A stretch of DNA of 64,000 bases from R-RK-3 sp963834945 (GCA_963834945.1 CAWIDT010000007.1:372001-436000), one strand, 5' to 3'; positions 34,834-44,945 are shown, counted from the stretch's first letter. Program-made: numbers and translations. The notes: generated from the letters alone by a model not told the origin.

Positions 34834-37180
34834 ATGACCAAACTCGACGCACATAGCGCAGTCCAGATCACCAATGTCAGCCGCCGCGGTGTATTGAAGG
34901 GTGTCGCCTCAACCGGCGCGTTTATCCTCGCCGTGCGGATGCCGGGCGCGTTTGCCGCCACCGCCGCCGCTCCGACCGCCGTCGCCGACATAGCTCCCGG
35001 CGCCTATCCGACTGGCGCGAGCGCCATGCCCAATGGCGTCGTCAGCCGATCCGAAGATCTTCGTCTCGATCGCCGCGGATGGCACCGTCAGCATCGTCGC
35101 CGCGCGGGCGGAAATGGGCACCGGAGCGGCCCGCACGACCCTGCCGATGATGGTCGCCGATGAACTCGAAGCCGATTGGGCGCGTGTGAAGGTTGTGCAG
35201 GCGCCGGGCGATGAAAAAACCTACGGCAACCAGGACACGGACGGCTCCCGCTCAACCCGCCATTTCATCCAGCCGATGCGTCAATGCGGTGCATCCGCCC
35301 GCATGATGCTGGAAAGCGCCGCCGCTGCCAAATGGGGTGTTCCGGTCGCCGAAGTGGAAGCCAAATTCCACGAGGTGTTGCACAAGCCGACCGGGCGCAA
35401 ATTCGGCTATGGCGAGCTTGCCAAGGACGCCGCCGCCCTGCCAGTGCCCGAAGCCGACAAGGTCAAGCTGAAGGAGCAGGCCGCGTTCCGCTATATGGGC
35501 AAGGGCAATGTGCGCTTTACCGACCTTGTCGATATCACCACGGGCAAGGCGGTTTACGGGCAGGATGTCACGTTGCCGGACCTGAAATTTGCAGTCATCG
35601 CAAGGCCGGCGGTGGTGGGCGGCAAGGTCGCCTCGGTCGATTCGAGCGCGGCGGAGAAAGTCCCCGGCGTGGAGAAGATCGTCCAGATTCCCGGTACCGG
35701 GATGCCTGGCAAATTCGCCCCGCTCGGTGGTGTCGCGGTGATCGCGAAGAACACCTGGGCAGCCATCAAGGGGCGTGACGCGCTGAAGATCACTTGGGAT
35801 GACGGCCCGAATGCGTCCTATAATTCCAAGGATTACCGCGCACATCTCGAGGAGGCGGTGAAAAAGCCCGGCAAGATCGAGCGCAATGTGGGCGACATCG
35901 ATGCCGCGCTCGCATCGGCGGCGAAGGTCTTCACGGCAAATTACTATTCGCCCCATCTGGCCCACGCGACGATGGAGCCACCTGCGGCGACCGCGCGCCG
36001 GAAGGACGGCAAGTGGGAGGTCTGGGCTCCACTGCAAAGCCCAGGCGGCGCGCGCGACGACATCGCCAAGACACTTGGCGTGGACGTAGCCGACGTCACC
36101 GTGCACGAAACGTTGCTCGGCGGCGGCTTCGGCCGCAAGTCGAAATGCGACTATGCGCTTGAGGCGGCTCTTCTGTCCAAAGCGCTGGACGGCGCGCCGG
36201 TCAAGGTGGTGTGGACGCGCGAGGATGACATCCAGCACGGCTTTTACCACACCGTGACGGCCGAGCGCATCGAGGCAGGCCTCGACGCAAACAAGAAGGT
36301 GATCGCCTGGCGGCATCGCAGCGCGGCGCCAAGCTTCATGGCGCTGTTCATGCCGGATTCGAAGCTCCCAGGCGGTATCGAGCTGGGGATGGGCTTCGTC
36401 GACACGCCGTTCGATGTGCCCAACCTGCGGTTCGAAAGCGGCGAGGCGCAGGCTCATATCCGCGTCGGCTGGTTCCGGTCGGTGAACAACGTCGCGCATG
36501 CCTGGGCAGAGCAGTCCTTCATCGCCGAACTCGCGGCAGAACTCGGCCGCGATCCCAAGGACATGCTCCTGGAGCTGATCGGCCCGGACCGCGTTGTCGA
36601 TCCACGCAACTCGATCAAGAGCGAGTGGTGGAACTACGGCGAGCCGTTCGAGAGCTATCCGATCGAGACCGGCCGGCTGCGCCGGGTCGCGGAGCTGGCA
36701 GCCGAGAAGGCCGGCTGGGGCAAGACGCTGCCGAAGGGCGAAGGACTCGGCATCGCCGCGCATCGCTCCTTCGTCAGCTACATTGCGACGGTCGTGCATG
36801 TGAAGGTCGGCGACAAGGGCGAGATCAGCGTGCCGCGCGTCGATACCGCCGTCGATTGCGGCTTCTGCGTCAATCCCGAGCGCGCCCGCTCGCAGATCGA
36901 GGGCGCCGCGGTGATGGGCATGACGCTGGCCAAATATGGCGAGATCACCCTGAAGAACGGCGCGGTCGAGCAGAGCAACTTCAACGACTTCCAGCTCTTG
37001 CGCATTAATGAATCGCCGAAACAGACCAATGTGCATATCGTTGAGAATTCAATCGATGTGCACCCGTCGGGTCTGGGCGAGCCGGGCGTGCCGCCTTTCA
37101 CGCCCGCGCTGTGCAACGCGATCTTTGCCGCGACCGGCAAACGCATCCGGCAATTGCCTATCGGCGATCAGCTCGCCTGA
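34834..37180 (+). pseudogene. iorB: Isoquinoline 1-oxidoreductase-type Mo large subunit, frameshifted
   Basis: The N-terminus (MTKLDAHSAV, Tat signal SRRGVLKGVASTGAF) reads from 34834; the rest reads one frame over from about 35045 to 37180. Removing one base near 35044 (in GTCGTCAGCC) gives a single protein of about 781 residues. Molybdopterin-site motifs are intact: LLGGGFGRKSKCDYA, IRVGWFRSVNNV, and the catalytic Glu in GLGEPGVPP. Without repair, the larger piece (up to 715 residues from 35033) would lack the Tat signal and stay cytoplasmic. Real mutation or sequencing error cannot be told apart here. Confidence 0.85.
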
Positions 37181-37200
37181 GGCAAAGCCACCTGATTTGG

Positions 37201-37236
37201 GAGGGCGCGGATTTGGGTCCGCGCCCTCTATCTTTT
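37201..37236 (+). terminator. Terminator after iorB
   Basis: GAGGGCGCGGA and TCCGCGCCCTC form a perfect 11-bp stem with a short loop, followed by TATCTTTT. Classic factor-independent terminator. Confidence 0.9.
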
Positions 37237-37303
37237 CGAAGGGAATACCATTCGCGCTTCGATTCAATCGGAGCGCGGCATCCAACCCCGCGTCCGCTCG
37301 CAG

Positions 37304-39089
37304 CTAAGCCGAGATGGCGACCGGCGCTGCGTGGTCGATATCCGCCGCGGCATGGCGGATGAGGCCCATTTCGGCGAGCTTCGCCAGGATCGCATCGGCG
37401 GCCTGATCCGGTGAGAGGCCGAGCGTGTCGAGCGACACCTCGGGAGACTCCGGCGCCTCATAAGGGTCGTCGATGCCGGTGAACTGCTTCAGCTTGCCCT
37501 CGCGCGCCAGCTTGTAGAGGCCCTTGCGGTCGCGGCGTTCGCATTCGGCGAGAGGCGTGGCGACATGCACCTCGATGAAGCCGCCCAGCGGCTCGATCAT
37601 TTCGCGCACTTCGCGGCGCGTCGCGGCATAGGGCGCGATCGGCGCGCAAATGGCGATGCCGCCATTCTTGGTGATCTCGGACGCCACATAGCCGATGCGA
37701 AGAATGTTGATGTTGCGGTGCTCCTTGGAGAAGCCCAGCTCGGAGGAGAGATGCTTGCGCACCACGTCGCCGTCGAGCAGCGTCACGGGGCGGCCGCCCA
37801 CCTGCATCAGCTTGGCCATCAGCGCATTGGCGATGGTCGACTTGCCGGCGCCGGACAGGCCGGTGAAGAAGACGGTGAGGCCTTGGGCCCGGCGCGGCGG
37901 ATGGGTCCGGCGCAATTCGGCGATGACGCTGGGGAAGGAGAACCATTCCGGTATCTCCTCGCCCTCCTGCAGGCGGCGGCGGAGGTCGGTGCCGGAGATG
38001 TTCAGGATCGCCTCGCCCGGCTGGATCTCGTCCGACGGCGCATATTGGTGGCGGTTCTGCAGGTAGACCATCTCCTTGAAGGGCACCATCTCGATGCCGA
38101 TCTCCGCTTCGTGCTGCTTCACCAGATCCTGCGCATCATAGGGTCCGTAGAACGGCTTGCCCTGGCTGTCATTGCCGGGCCCGGCATGGTCGCGGCCGAC
38201 GATGAAATGGGTGCAGCCGATAATTGCGGCGGATGAGGGCGTGCCACAGCGCTTCGCGCGGGCCGGCCATGCGCATGGCGAGGCCGAGCAGGCTGAGGGC
38301 AGCCTTGCCTTGCGGGTAATGCGGCAGCAACGCCTCATAGCAGCGCACGCGGGTGAAATGGTCGACATCGCCCGGCTTGGTCATGCCGACAACCGGGTGA
38401 ATGAGCAGATTGGCGCCGACCTGCCGGGAGGCGCGCAGCGTCAGTTCCTGATGCGCCCGGTGCAGCGGATTACGGGTCTGGAACGCGACGATCTTGTCCC
38501 ACCCCCATTGCTTAAACAGGGCCTTCATCTCGTTCGGCGTGTGGCGGCGCTCGCGGAAATCATAGTGGTTCGGCGCTTGCAGCCCGATGACCTTGCCGCC
38601 GACATAATGCGTCCCGGCTTTGTCATGCAGATAGCGGACGGCCGGATGAGCGGCATCGTTGGAGCCGAACACCTTTTCGGCTTCAACGGATTTATCGGGC
38701 TGCCAGATCGACTGAACTTCGAGAAGCGCCAGAACGACATATTCCGGGTCGCGCAGGGCGATGTGCTGGCCGATCTCGATTTTGCCGGCGAAATCGGCAT
38801 TGACGTCGAGCGTCACCGGGATGGGCCAAAGCGCGCCAGAGGCGAGGCGCATGCCGTCCAGCACGCTTTCGTAGTCGGCGCGGTTGAGGAAGCCGCTCAG
38901 AGGGGCGAAGCCGCCATTCATGAGCAGTTCGAGGTCGCAAAGCTGGCGCGGGCTCAGATTCCAGGAGGGCAGCTCGCCCGCCCTGGCCTTTAGCGCGGGG
39001 AGGGTTTCGGCAGCCGCGAAGAGTTCGGGCGTCGACTCTAGCTGGCTGATGGGAAACAGGGTGGTGTGGCCGTGCAGACTGTCGCTCAT
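37304..39089 (-). pseudogene. Bifunctional ATP sulfurylase/APS kinase, frameshifted
   Basis: Makes APS and then PAPS from sulfate and ATP. The sulfurylase domain starts at 39089 (MSDSLHGHTTLFP) and carries the ATP-site motif AFQTRNPLHRAHQE; it continues in a second frame from about 38219 through THFIVGRDHAGPG. The C-terminal APS kinase has the P-loop GLSGAGKSTIANAL and DGDVVRKHLS. One extra base near 38219 (between TAT and GGC on the minus strand) splits it; removal gives 594 residues, the usual size for Sat-CysC fusions. Its last codons are duplicated at 33984-34035. Confidence 0.85.
37311..37362 (+). repeat. Direct repeat, right copy: 3' end of the APS-kinase domain
   Basis: Partner of 33984-34035 (48 of 52 bases identical). 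Here the sequence is the true C-terminal coding end of the sulfurylase/kinase gene, with its stop. Confidence 0.8.
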
Positions 39090-39563
39090 GTTGTTCTCTT
39101 TACAGTGGCGAGTTCGCAATATCGTACGCTTTGTTCTGTTTAGCTAACACATCGGCGCGAAAAAACAAGGGCCTGCACGCGCTGTTTACGCGAGTGGCCT
39201 GCGCCTGAGGCACCCTGGGGGGAAATACGGAGAACTCTGCCGGAGCAAACTTACGATCTGTTTACCTTATGTTGACGGTTCCGGACATAAAGTTGCCTCA
39301 ATTGAGCGGGTCAGCCACGGCACATCCCCAGCTGGAAGTCTGGAAATGGCGATATGCGACATATTGAGCCAAAATCGTGGCGAATTAGCCACAATCTCTT
39401 CGCAATTCGGCAGCCGCGTCAGACTGCAATGCTTGCGCCTTTCCGGAGTTGATGAGGTAATGGAAAGCAGTTTGGGCACGTCTGGGGAGCGGCATGGACG
39501 CTCGGGTCTTCTCCCCAAGACGCGGCGCATTCCGGCGGCTCGGTTTGCACAAGCGATCAAGAG
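39090..39563. other. Intergenic region, 474 bases, no gene recognised
   Basis: Divergent promoter region between the sulfurylase/kinase gene and the L,D-transpeptidases. A frame at 39346-39594 has no ribosome-binding site and no family features. No riboswitch was recognised. Confidence 0.5.
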
Positions 39564-40106
39564 ATGGGAATGGCTTCCTTTAAAACTGGCATAGCGCCAC
39601 GCCGCCTTCGGCATGCCCTCGCGTGCCTGGCGACGCTCACCGCGCCATCCATTTGGCAGGGCGGCGCCGAAGCGCGTGACCTGGTGTCCTGGCCGGGTCA
39701 CCATCTTATTGGCACGATCATCGTGAAGACTTCTGAGCGTCAGCTTTATTACGTGCTGGGCAACGGTATGGCGCTTCGCTACGACGTCGCGGTGGGCAAA
39801 GAAGGCATGCAATGGTCCGGTGAGACCTTCGTGCAATCGAAGCGGCGCAATCCCGGCTGGACACCAACGCCGCGCATGCGCCGGGAGCATCCGGCGCTAC
39901 CGGCTCATGTCGAAGCAGGGCCGCGTAATCCGCTCGGCATCCGGGCGATCTATCTCGGCTGGAGCGACTACCGGATTCACGGAACCAATGCTCCGGGATC
40001 CATCGGGCGGGCTGCGTCGAGCGGCTGCATAAGAATGCGGAACAGCGATGTCGCTGATCTGTTTGAGCGCGTCCATATCGGGGCGCCGGTCTATGTCATC
40101 AGGTAA
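39564..40106 (+). CDS. L,D-transpeptidase (YkuD family), copy 1
   Basis: A 180-residue periplasmic enzyme that cross-links peptidoglycan or attaches lipoproteins to it. An N-terminal basic-hydrophobic segment (APRRLRHALACLATLTAPSI) is a signal or anchor. The catalytic block is HGTNAPGSIGRAASSGCIRM near residue 138, with His, Ser-Gly-Cys and Arg all present. ATG 39570 is an alternative start. A second YkuD gene follows 59 bases downstream. Confidence 0.9.
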   Translation: MGMASFKTGIAPRRLRHALACLATLTAPSIWQGGAEARDLVSWPGHHLIGTIIVKTSERQLYYVLGNGMALRYDVAVGKEGMQWSGETFVQSKRRNPGWTPTPRMRREHPALPAHVEAGPRNPLGIRAIYLGWSDYRIHGTNAPGSIGRAASSGCIRMRNSDVADLFERVHIGAPVYVIR

Positions 40107-40165
40107 GGGAACTCCGGTCCCCCGGACATAAGGGGCTGGAAGCGGCACGACGAACGGAGGTTGGA

Positions 40166-40753
40166 ATGTTTACAAGATTGCTTAGAGTTGCGGTGGTTGC
40201 GGCTGGCGGTCTCGCCTGTCTGGCGATGGGCACGAACGACGCCCGGGCCGATTTCTTCGACGATTTGTTTGGCGGCGGCAACAGCTATTCGGGCGGGGGA
40301 CGCACCAATGTCCGTTTCTCTCCCAATTACGGCGTCGGCCAGATCATCGTCAGCTTCGGCGATCGCCGGCTCTATTACATCAACGCCAAAGGGCAGGCCA
40401 TCAGCTATCCTATCGCGATCCCGAAAGGCGAGGCGCGCTGGTCGGGCATTACCAGCGTGAGCGCGAAGAAGGTCAATCCCGACTGGACCCCGACCGCTGA
40501 AATGCGCCGGGACAACCCCAAGCTACCCGCCTTTGTGCCCGGCGGTCATCCTCGTAATCCGCTTGGCGTGCGCGCCCTGTATCTCGGCAGTTCGATGTAC
40601 CGGATCCACGGCACCGACGCACCTTGGCTGATCGGCCAGGATGTCTCACATGGCTGCATTCGCATGCATAATGCCGATGTGATCGACCTTTATGAGCGTG
40701 CCCGCATCGGCGCGCGCGTGACGGTGACCTGGAACCATTTCACCACATCGTAA
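40166..40753 (+). CDS. L,D-transpeptidase (YkuD family), copy 2
   Basis: A 195-residue relative of the preceding protein with a clear signal peptide (LLRVAVVAAGGLACLAMG, cleavage near ARA), a Gly/Ser-rich stretch, then the YkuD core with HGTDAPWLIGQDVSHGCIRM near residue 148. A GGAGG site precedes the ATG. The pair is a tandem duplication, a common arrangement in alphaproteobacteria, which carry many YkuD enzymes. A terminator follows. Confidence 0.93.
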   Translation: MFTRLLRVAVVAAGGLACLAMGTNDARADFFDDLFGGGNSYSGGGRTNVRFSPNYGVGQIIVSFGDRRLYYINAKGQAISYPIAIPKGEARWSGITSVSAKKVNPDWTPTAEMRRDNPKLPAFVPGGHPRNPLGVRALYLGSSMYRIHGTDAPWLIGQDVSHGCIRMHNADVIDLYERARIGARVTVTWNHFTTS

Positions 40754-40781
40754 GGCGTGGGGCTTCCCAAGCTCGATGACA

Positions 40782-40807
40782 AGGGCCGGAGATTTCTCCG
40801 GCCTTTT
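40782..40807 (+). terminator. Terminator after the L,D-transpeptidase pair
   Basis: GGCCGGAGA and TCTCCGGCC stem, short loop, then TTTT. Confidence 0.88.
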
Positions 40808-40936
40808 CCATGCGCCTGCCATCAGGATTCGACGCAGGCGCATAACGGGTTTATCGAATACTCCATACTGGGCAGGGAGCGCTCCGCGCTTGTCGAGCGT
40901 TGACGATCAGTCTGTCAGGAAAATGGAGTTGCACGA

Positions 40937-41782
40937 ATGCTGAACAACGTTCTCGCCTCGGGCCGGACCGCCGTGATTACCGGCGGCGGCAGCGGCATCG
41001 GTCTAGCCGCCGCGCGGCACTTCGCGTCGCTGGGCATGAATGTGGTGCTGGCGGACATCGAAGCGGCCGCTCTCGATGCGGCGCGGCTTCAGGTGGAGAG
41101 CGCCGGCAAGGGCGGTCGGGTGCTGGCGCAGCCGACGGACGTGTCGCGCCGGGAGGATGTCGAGCGGCTCCGCGACGCGGCGCTGGCGCAGTTCGGCGAC
41201 GTGGCCGTGCTGATGAATAACGCGGCGATCGGCGCCAGTGGCGGCAAGCCCTGGCAGGACCCCGATCTCTGGCGCCGGCTGATCGACATCAACCTGATGG
41301 GCGTGGTCAACGGCGTCACCGTCTTCACCGAAGGCATGATGGCGCAGACGCAGCCCGGCCTCATCATCAACACCGGGTCGAAACAGGGCATCACCAACCC
41401 GCCGGGCGCGACGCCCTACAATGTCAGCAAGGCTGCCGTGCGGGCGCTGACCGAGCAGCTCGCCTTCGCGCTCGCGGCCGATGCGCCGCATGTGAGCGCG
41501 CATCTGCTCATCCCCGGCTGGACCTATACCGGGTTGACCGGAGCGGCGGGCGGCAGCTCCAAGCCCGATGGCGCGTGGACGCCCGAACAGGTGGTCGATT
41601 TCATGATCGAAAGCCTGGAGCGCGGCGACTTCTACATTCTGTGCCCGGACAATTCCGTCACCCGCGCCGTGGATGAGCGCCGCATGCAATGGACCGCCGA
41701 CGACATCATCAAGAACCGGCCCGCTTTGTCGCGCTGGCGCGCCGATCAGGCGGAGGCATTCGCGCGGTTCATGGCCGAGTAG
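40937..41782 (+). CDS. Short-chain dehydrogenase/reductase (SDR), classical
   Basis: A 281-residue NAD(P)-dependent oxidoreductase: cofactor motif TGGGSGIG near residue 16, NNAAIGAS near 93, catalytic YNVSK near 156. The acidic residue after the second strand (LADIEAAALD) favours NAD over NADP. The C-terminal part is longer than usual. Substrate unknown. It is transcribed alone; a composite repeat follows. Confidence 0.9.
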   Translation: MLNNVLASGRTAVITGGGSGIGLAAARHFASLGMNVVLADIEAAALDAARLQVESAGKGGRVLAQPTDVSRREDVERLRDAALAQFGDVAVLMNNAAIGASGGKPWQDPDLWRRLIDINLMGVVNGVTVFTEGMMAQTQPGLIINTGSKQGITNPPGATPYNVSKAAVRALTEQLAFALAADAPHVSAHLLIPGWTYTGLTGAAGGSSKPDGAWTPEQVVDFMIESLERGDFYILCPDNSVTRAVDERRMQWTADDIIKNRPALSRWRADQAEAFARFMAE

Positions 41783-41800
41783 GTCACCGCGCGAAAGCAA

Positions 41801-41904
41801 GGTCGGTTCAGGTGGAAACGCGGTTGTCGCCCCGCCCACCCGAGCCGGGCCTGATGCGCCCGGCGATACGGGATTGGTCCCCCGCTCGCGCCTAAGCTGA
41901 TCGG
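41801..41904. repeat. Dispersed composite repeat lacking the B palindrome
   Basis: Module A (GGTCGGTTCAGGTGGAAACG, then GTCGCCCCGCC) is followed by the GATTGGTCCCC start of module B joined directly to the composite's tail (GCTCGCGCCTAAGCTGATCG). Compared with 4496-4634 the palindrome has been lost cleanly. Confidence 0.7.
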
Positions 41905-41905
41905 G

Positions 41906-42385
41906 TTACGAGAAAATCCCGATCGCCGGCTGGGTCATCATCAGCCAATAGATCACGAGCATGGCGGCAAAGGCGGGGAAGCCGAAGACGAACCAGGTGC
42001 GGAAAAGCTGATGGTAGCGCTCCGGCAGAGGCGTGCCGCCGGCGAGTGCGGCGCGGGCCAGGTCGCGCATGCGCATCTGCATCCAAACCACCGGCAGCCA
42101 GAAGGCGCCGATGAACAGATAGAGCGCGATCGAAAGCATGATCCAGCCCTCGGTCAGCGCGTGGCCTGTGATCCATGCCAATGCGAGGCCGGTGATCGGC
42201 TGGACCACGGCGGCGGTGGCGGTGAAGAGGAAGTCGGCGGTAACGACGATGCCCGCGACCGCGGCGATGACAGCGACATTCCCGGTGCGATGCGCCATCA
42301 GCATGAAGAATGCGATGCCGGCGCCTGTCCCCAGCAGCACGGCCGCGCCGATAAGATGCAGATATTTCAGCAGCACATAGGCCAT
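41906..42385 (-). CDS. DUF2269 family membrane protein
   Basis: A 159-residue protein with four membrane helices, starting MAYVLLKYLHLIGAAVLLGT; the early KYLH/GTG pattern is typical of DUF2269. Function unknown. Its start codon overlaps the stop of the upstream gene by one base (TGATG), so the two are translationally coupled. Confidence 0.85.
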   Translation of the reverse strand: MAYVLLKYLHLIGAAVLLGTGAGIAFFMLMAHRTGNVAVIAAVAGIVVTADFLFTATAAVVQPITGLALAWITGHALTEGWIMLSIALYLFIGAFWLPVVWMQMRMRDLARAALAGGTPLPERYHQLFRTWFVFGFPAFAAMLVIYWLMMTQPAIGIFS

Positions 42386-43677
42386 CAGCGGTCCTCAAGG
42401 ATGGCAATCGCGATCAGGTTCAGCACCAGGATGGGGATGGCCTTCAGCAAGGGTCCGAGCGGATCGAACCAGAGTTGCGGCAGCAGCGCCGAGCTGGCGA
42501 CGAGGTAAAGGATGGTGATAGCCAGGGCCGCAATGAGCCCCAGCTTTGCGGTGCGCCGTATCGCAATCAGCGCGCCGATCATAATATCGGTGAGGCTGCC
42601 TGCGACGACGCAAAGGCCGGAGAGCGCGCCGGTGCCGGCCTCGCGCATCCATGCGAGCCCAACATCATAGGCGGGGCCGATCGAGATCAGCCCGGTGCCG
42701 ATCCAGAACACGGGCAGGACGACGAAGAGGACAGGTTTGAGAAAATACAGGCAGGCAAACCAGCGCTCCTGCACCGAGGCCGGCTCGGCCGCGAGTGCGG
42801 CGGAGAGAGGGCGCGGCACGACGCCGGTCAGCCGCATCCAGGCTGCCGGATCTCCAACCGCGCCGCGCGCGAGTTCCCGGCGCGCTGTGGAGCGCATCGG
42901 CGATCTCCAGCCGAGCAGCCCGGCAAGGTCGCCTAGCCGATAGAGCGCCGCGCCGAGCCAGTGCGGCACATGCCAGAGCCGGGCCTCGCTCCATCCCAGC
43001 CAACGGCGATACGCACCGATAATCTCGATGAACGCGAGGCGCTCGGGAGCGGCCAGTTCCAGTGTGAGGCGGGAGGGCGCGCCGGGACGCAGGAAAAACT
43101 CGACGGTGTCGGCGATGTCATCGAGCTGCACCACTTGCAGGGGTGCCATGTCCGGCATCACCGGAAGCATGGGAAGCGCGGCAAGGCCGCGAAACAGCGC
43201 GCTGCCGCCATAGGCGGAGCGTCCGACGATGACGGCAGGCCGCAGGATCACCCAGTCCAGTTCGCGGCGCATCATCGCCTGATCGCCCCGCAACTTGGTG
43301 CGCGAAAATGCCGTCGGCGTTTCCACATCGATGCCAATGGCGGAAATCTGGATGACGCGGCGGATGCCCGCCTGTTCACAAGCGGCAAACAGCGCCGCCG
43401 GGCCGTGCTCATGCGCCCCGGCAACAGAATCGCCGGGGCCGTCCTGAAATACTCCGGCGCAGTTGACGACCACATCGATGCTTTGCAGATACGGCAGCCA
43501 GTCCTGCGGCGAGCCGGCGCGCGCCATATCGAGCGCGATCCAGCGGAGCTGCGGCAGCCGCCGTGCGGCGTGCGAAATGCCGCGTGCCAGCCCGGTGACG
43601 TTGTGCCCGCAACCGATCAGCCGAGCGACGACGGCCGCGCCGACCAGACCTGTCGCGCCGACGACGAGAACCCGCAT
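42385..43677 (-). CDS. NAD(P)-binding (NmrA/epimerase-like) protein with DoxX-like C-terminal membrane domain
   Basis: A 430-residue two-part protein. Residues 1-290 form an atypical SDR domain (VLVVGATGLVGAAVVARL near residue 3, ISAIGIDVETPTAFSRTKL near 120). Residues 300-430 contain four membrane helices of DoxX type. This SDR-DoxX fusion followed by DUF2269 is a recurring alphaproteobacterial pair with no assigned role. The start at 43677 is chosen because the Rossmann motif begins at once. Confidence 0.85.
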   Translation of the reverse strand: MRVLVVGATGLVGAAVVARLIGCGHNVTGLARGISHAARRLPQLRWIALDMARAGSPQDWLPYLQSIDVVVNCAGVFQDGPGDSVAGAHEHGPAALFAACEQAGIRRVIQISAIGIDVETPTAFSRTKLRGDQAMMRRELDWVILRPAVIVGRSAYGGSALFRGLAALPMLPVMPDMAPLQVVQLDDIADTVEFFLRPGAPSRLTLELAAPERLAFIEIIGAYRRWLGWSEARLWHVPHWLGAALYRLGDLAGLLGWRSPMRSTARRELARGAVGDPAAWMRLTGVVPRPLSAALAAEPASVQERWFACLYFLKPVLFVVLPVFWIGTGLISIGPAYDVGLAWMREAGTGALSGLCVVAGSLTDIMIGALIAIRRTAKLGLIAALAITILYLVASSALLPQLWFDPLGPLLKAIPILVLNLIAIAILEDR

Positions 43678-43711
43678 CGGAGTCAAAGGCGGAAGCGCCG
43701 CATCCTGCCGG

Positions 43712-43921
43712 TCACGCCTTAAAGCGCCGCGTCTCGACATCGACCTCGCCGAGATACCAGTCGCGCGCATTCACCTCCTCGAACACGATCCAGACATCCT
43801 CCTTGGCGAGGCCCGTCGCTTCGACGATGGCAGCCGTGACCTGTTTGCTGATCGCCGCCTTTTTGCCGGCCGGGTCCGCCGCAATGACTTCCTTCACGAT
43901 GCGGATGTTTACGAAGGGCAT
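43712..43921 (-). CDS. 4-oxalocrotonate tautomerase family protein
   Basis: A 69-residue protein with the catalytic Pro exposed after Met removal (MPFVNIRIVKEV) and a conserved Arg near the C-terminus. It has the size and pattern of small tautomerases, which move protons in keto-enol substrates. A textbook AAGGAG site precedes the start at 43921. Substrate unknown. Confidence 0.9.
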   Translation of the reverse strand: MPFVNIRIVKEVIAADPAGKKAAISKQVTAAIVEATGLAKEDVWIVFEEVNARDWYLGEVDVETRRFKA

Positions 43922-44004
43922 GCCGTTCTCCTTTTGATGCGCACAGCAGGGGCAGTGTAGATCCATAATCACGAACGGCTGGGTTGAGGAAGCCATTTCG
44001 ATCC

Positions 44005-44751
44005 TCAACGGCGAGCTTTGCGGGGCTGGAGCAGCCGAGACAGGGTGAGTGCGTTGCCGCATGCCGCGCCGCGTGCGGTGTTGTCGAAGATGCACCAGCT
44101 CTGGCGCGCTTGGCTGGCTTGCGTCCGCATGGACGCTGCGGTGGCCGCGATATCCGCCTCCGAATAGGGCGAATAATAGAGGTCGGGCGAGCCGTGCAGG
44201 CGGCGGTAGACGAGGCCCGGCCAGCCGCCTGGCTCGGCCCCGCGCGGGACCGGGGCGGGGTCCGCCGCGACGCGCGCGATGCGGAACGCCGACAGCATGC
44301 GGTCGACGGGATCGGCGAACCAGGTGGGATGGCGCGGCTCGCAGGCCACCTCGCCGTCAAAGCGGACGCGGAGCGCTTCGAAGAAAGGCGCGGCAATCGA
44401 CGCCTCGTAGCCAAGGCTGGGCGGCAGCTGGATCAGAAGCGGGCCGAGCGTTTCGCCAAGCACCTGCACCTCGGCGAGAAAGCCTTCGAGCGGCGCCACC
44501 GCGTCGGCAAGCTTTCGCTCGTGGGTGATCTCGCGCGGCAGCTTAACGGCGAAACGAAAGCCCGGCGGAACGCTCGCGGCCCAGCGGGCGTAAGTGCCCG
44601 GCTTGTGCGGACGATAGAAGGAGGAGTTGATCTCGACCGCCGTGAAGCGGGTTGCATAGCGCTGAAGGTGCGATCCTTCGTCTGAGAATTGCGTGGCATA
44701 GGCTTTCGGCACGTTCCACCCGGCGGTTCCGATCCTGACAGTGTGCTGCAT
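44005..44751 (-). CDS. DUF72 family protein
   Basis: A 248-residue TIM-barrel-like protein starting MQHTVRIGTAGWNVPK, with VEINSSFYRPHKPGTYARWA near residue 43 and FAVKLPREITHE near 71, all DUF72 (YecE-like) hallmarks. The biochemical role of the family is not established. The start at 44751 is chosen because homologues begin at the IGTAGW strand. Confidence 0.92.
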   Translation of the reverse strand: MQHTVRIGTAGWNVPKAYATQFSDEGSHLQRYATRFTAVEINSSFYRPHKPGTYARWAASVPPGFRFAVKLPREITHERKLADAVAPLEGFLAEVQVLGETLGPLLIQLPPSLGYEASIAAPFFEALRVRFDGEVACEPRHPTWFADPVDRMLSAFRIARVAADPAPVPRGAEPGGWPGLVYRRLHGSPDLYYSPYSEADIAATAASMRTQASQARQSWCIFDNTARGAACGNALTLSRLLQPRKARR

Positions 44752-44817
44752 GCGGCCGTGCCCCTTCGCGGCGCACTCGACCTTTGCCGCTTCAGGGGAT
44801 AAGTCCATTCTGGCCCC

Positions 44818-44942
44818 GCGAGTTCGGCAACCGAAGGGTTCACGAAGCCGCCGCTGCTGGATTTCTTCATGACGTGCACCACCGCCGCCTATGCGGGCGA
44901 GATCGCGGCCTTCATCGACGCGGTCAAGGCCGGCCGCCGGTT
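44818..44942 (+). pseudogene. iolG: Inositol 2-dehydrogenase-like (IolG) C-terminal relic
   Basis: One plus-strand frame reads PPLLDFFMTCTTAAYAGEIA then AFIDAVKAGR, the pattern of the C-terminal region of Gfo/Idh/MocA inositol dehydrogenases. The N-terminal 85 percent is missing and the frame runs into a B-type repeat (44946-44986). It faces the truncated iolB, so an inositol gene cluster has been deleted here. Confidence 0.55.
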
Positions 44943-44945
44943 CCG

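Noticed and set aside
34380..37180. Xanthine dehydrogenase or CO dehydrogenase.
   Set aside because: The small subunit has the two-cluster layout, but no FAD subunit gene is present and the large subunit has a Tat signal, as in the two-subunit isoquinoline/aldehyde oxidoreductase group.
39346..39594. 82-codon frame upstream of the L,D-transpeptidases.
   Set aside because: No ribosome-binding site, overlaps the next gene in another frame, and no recognisable motif.
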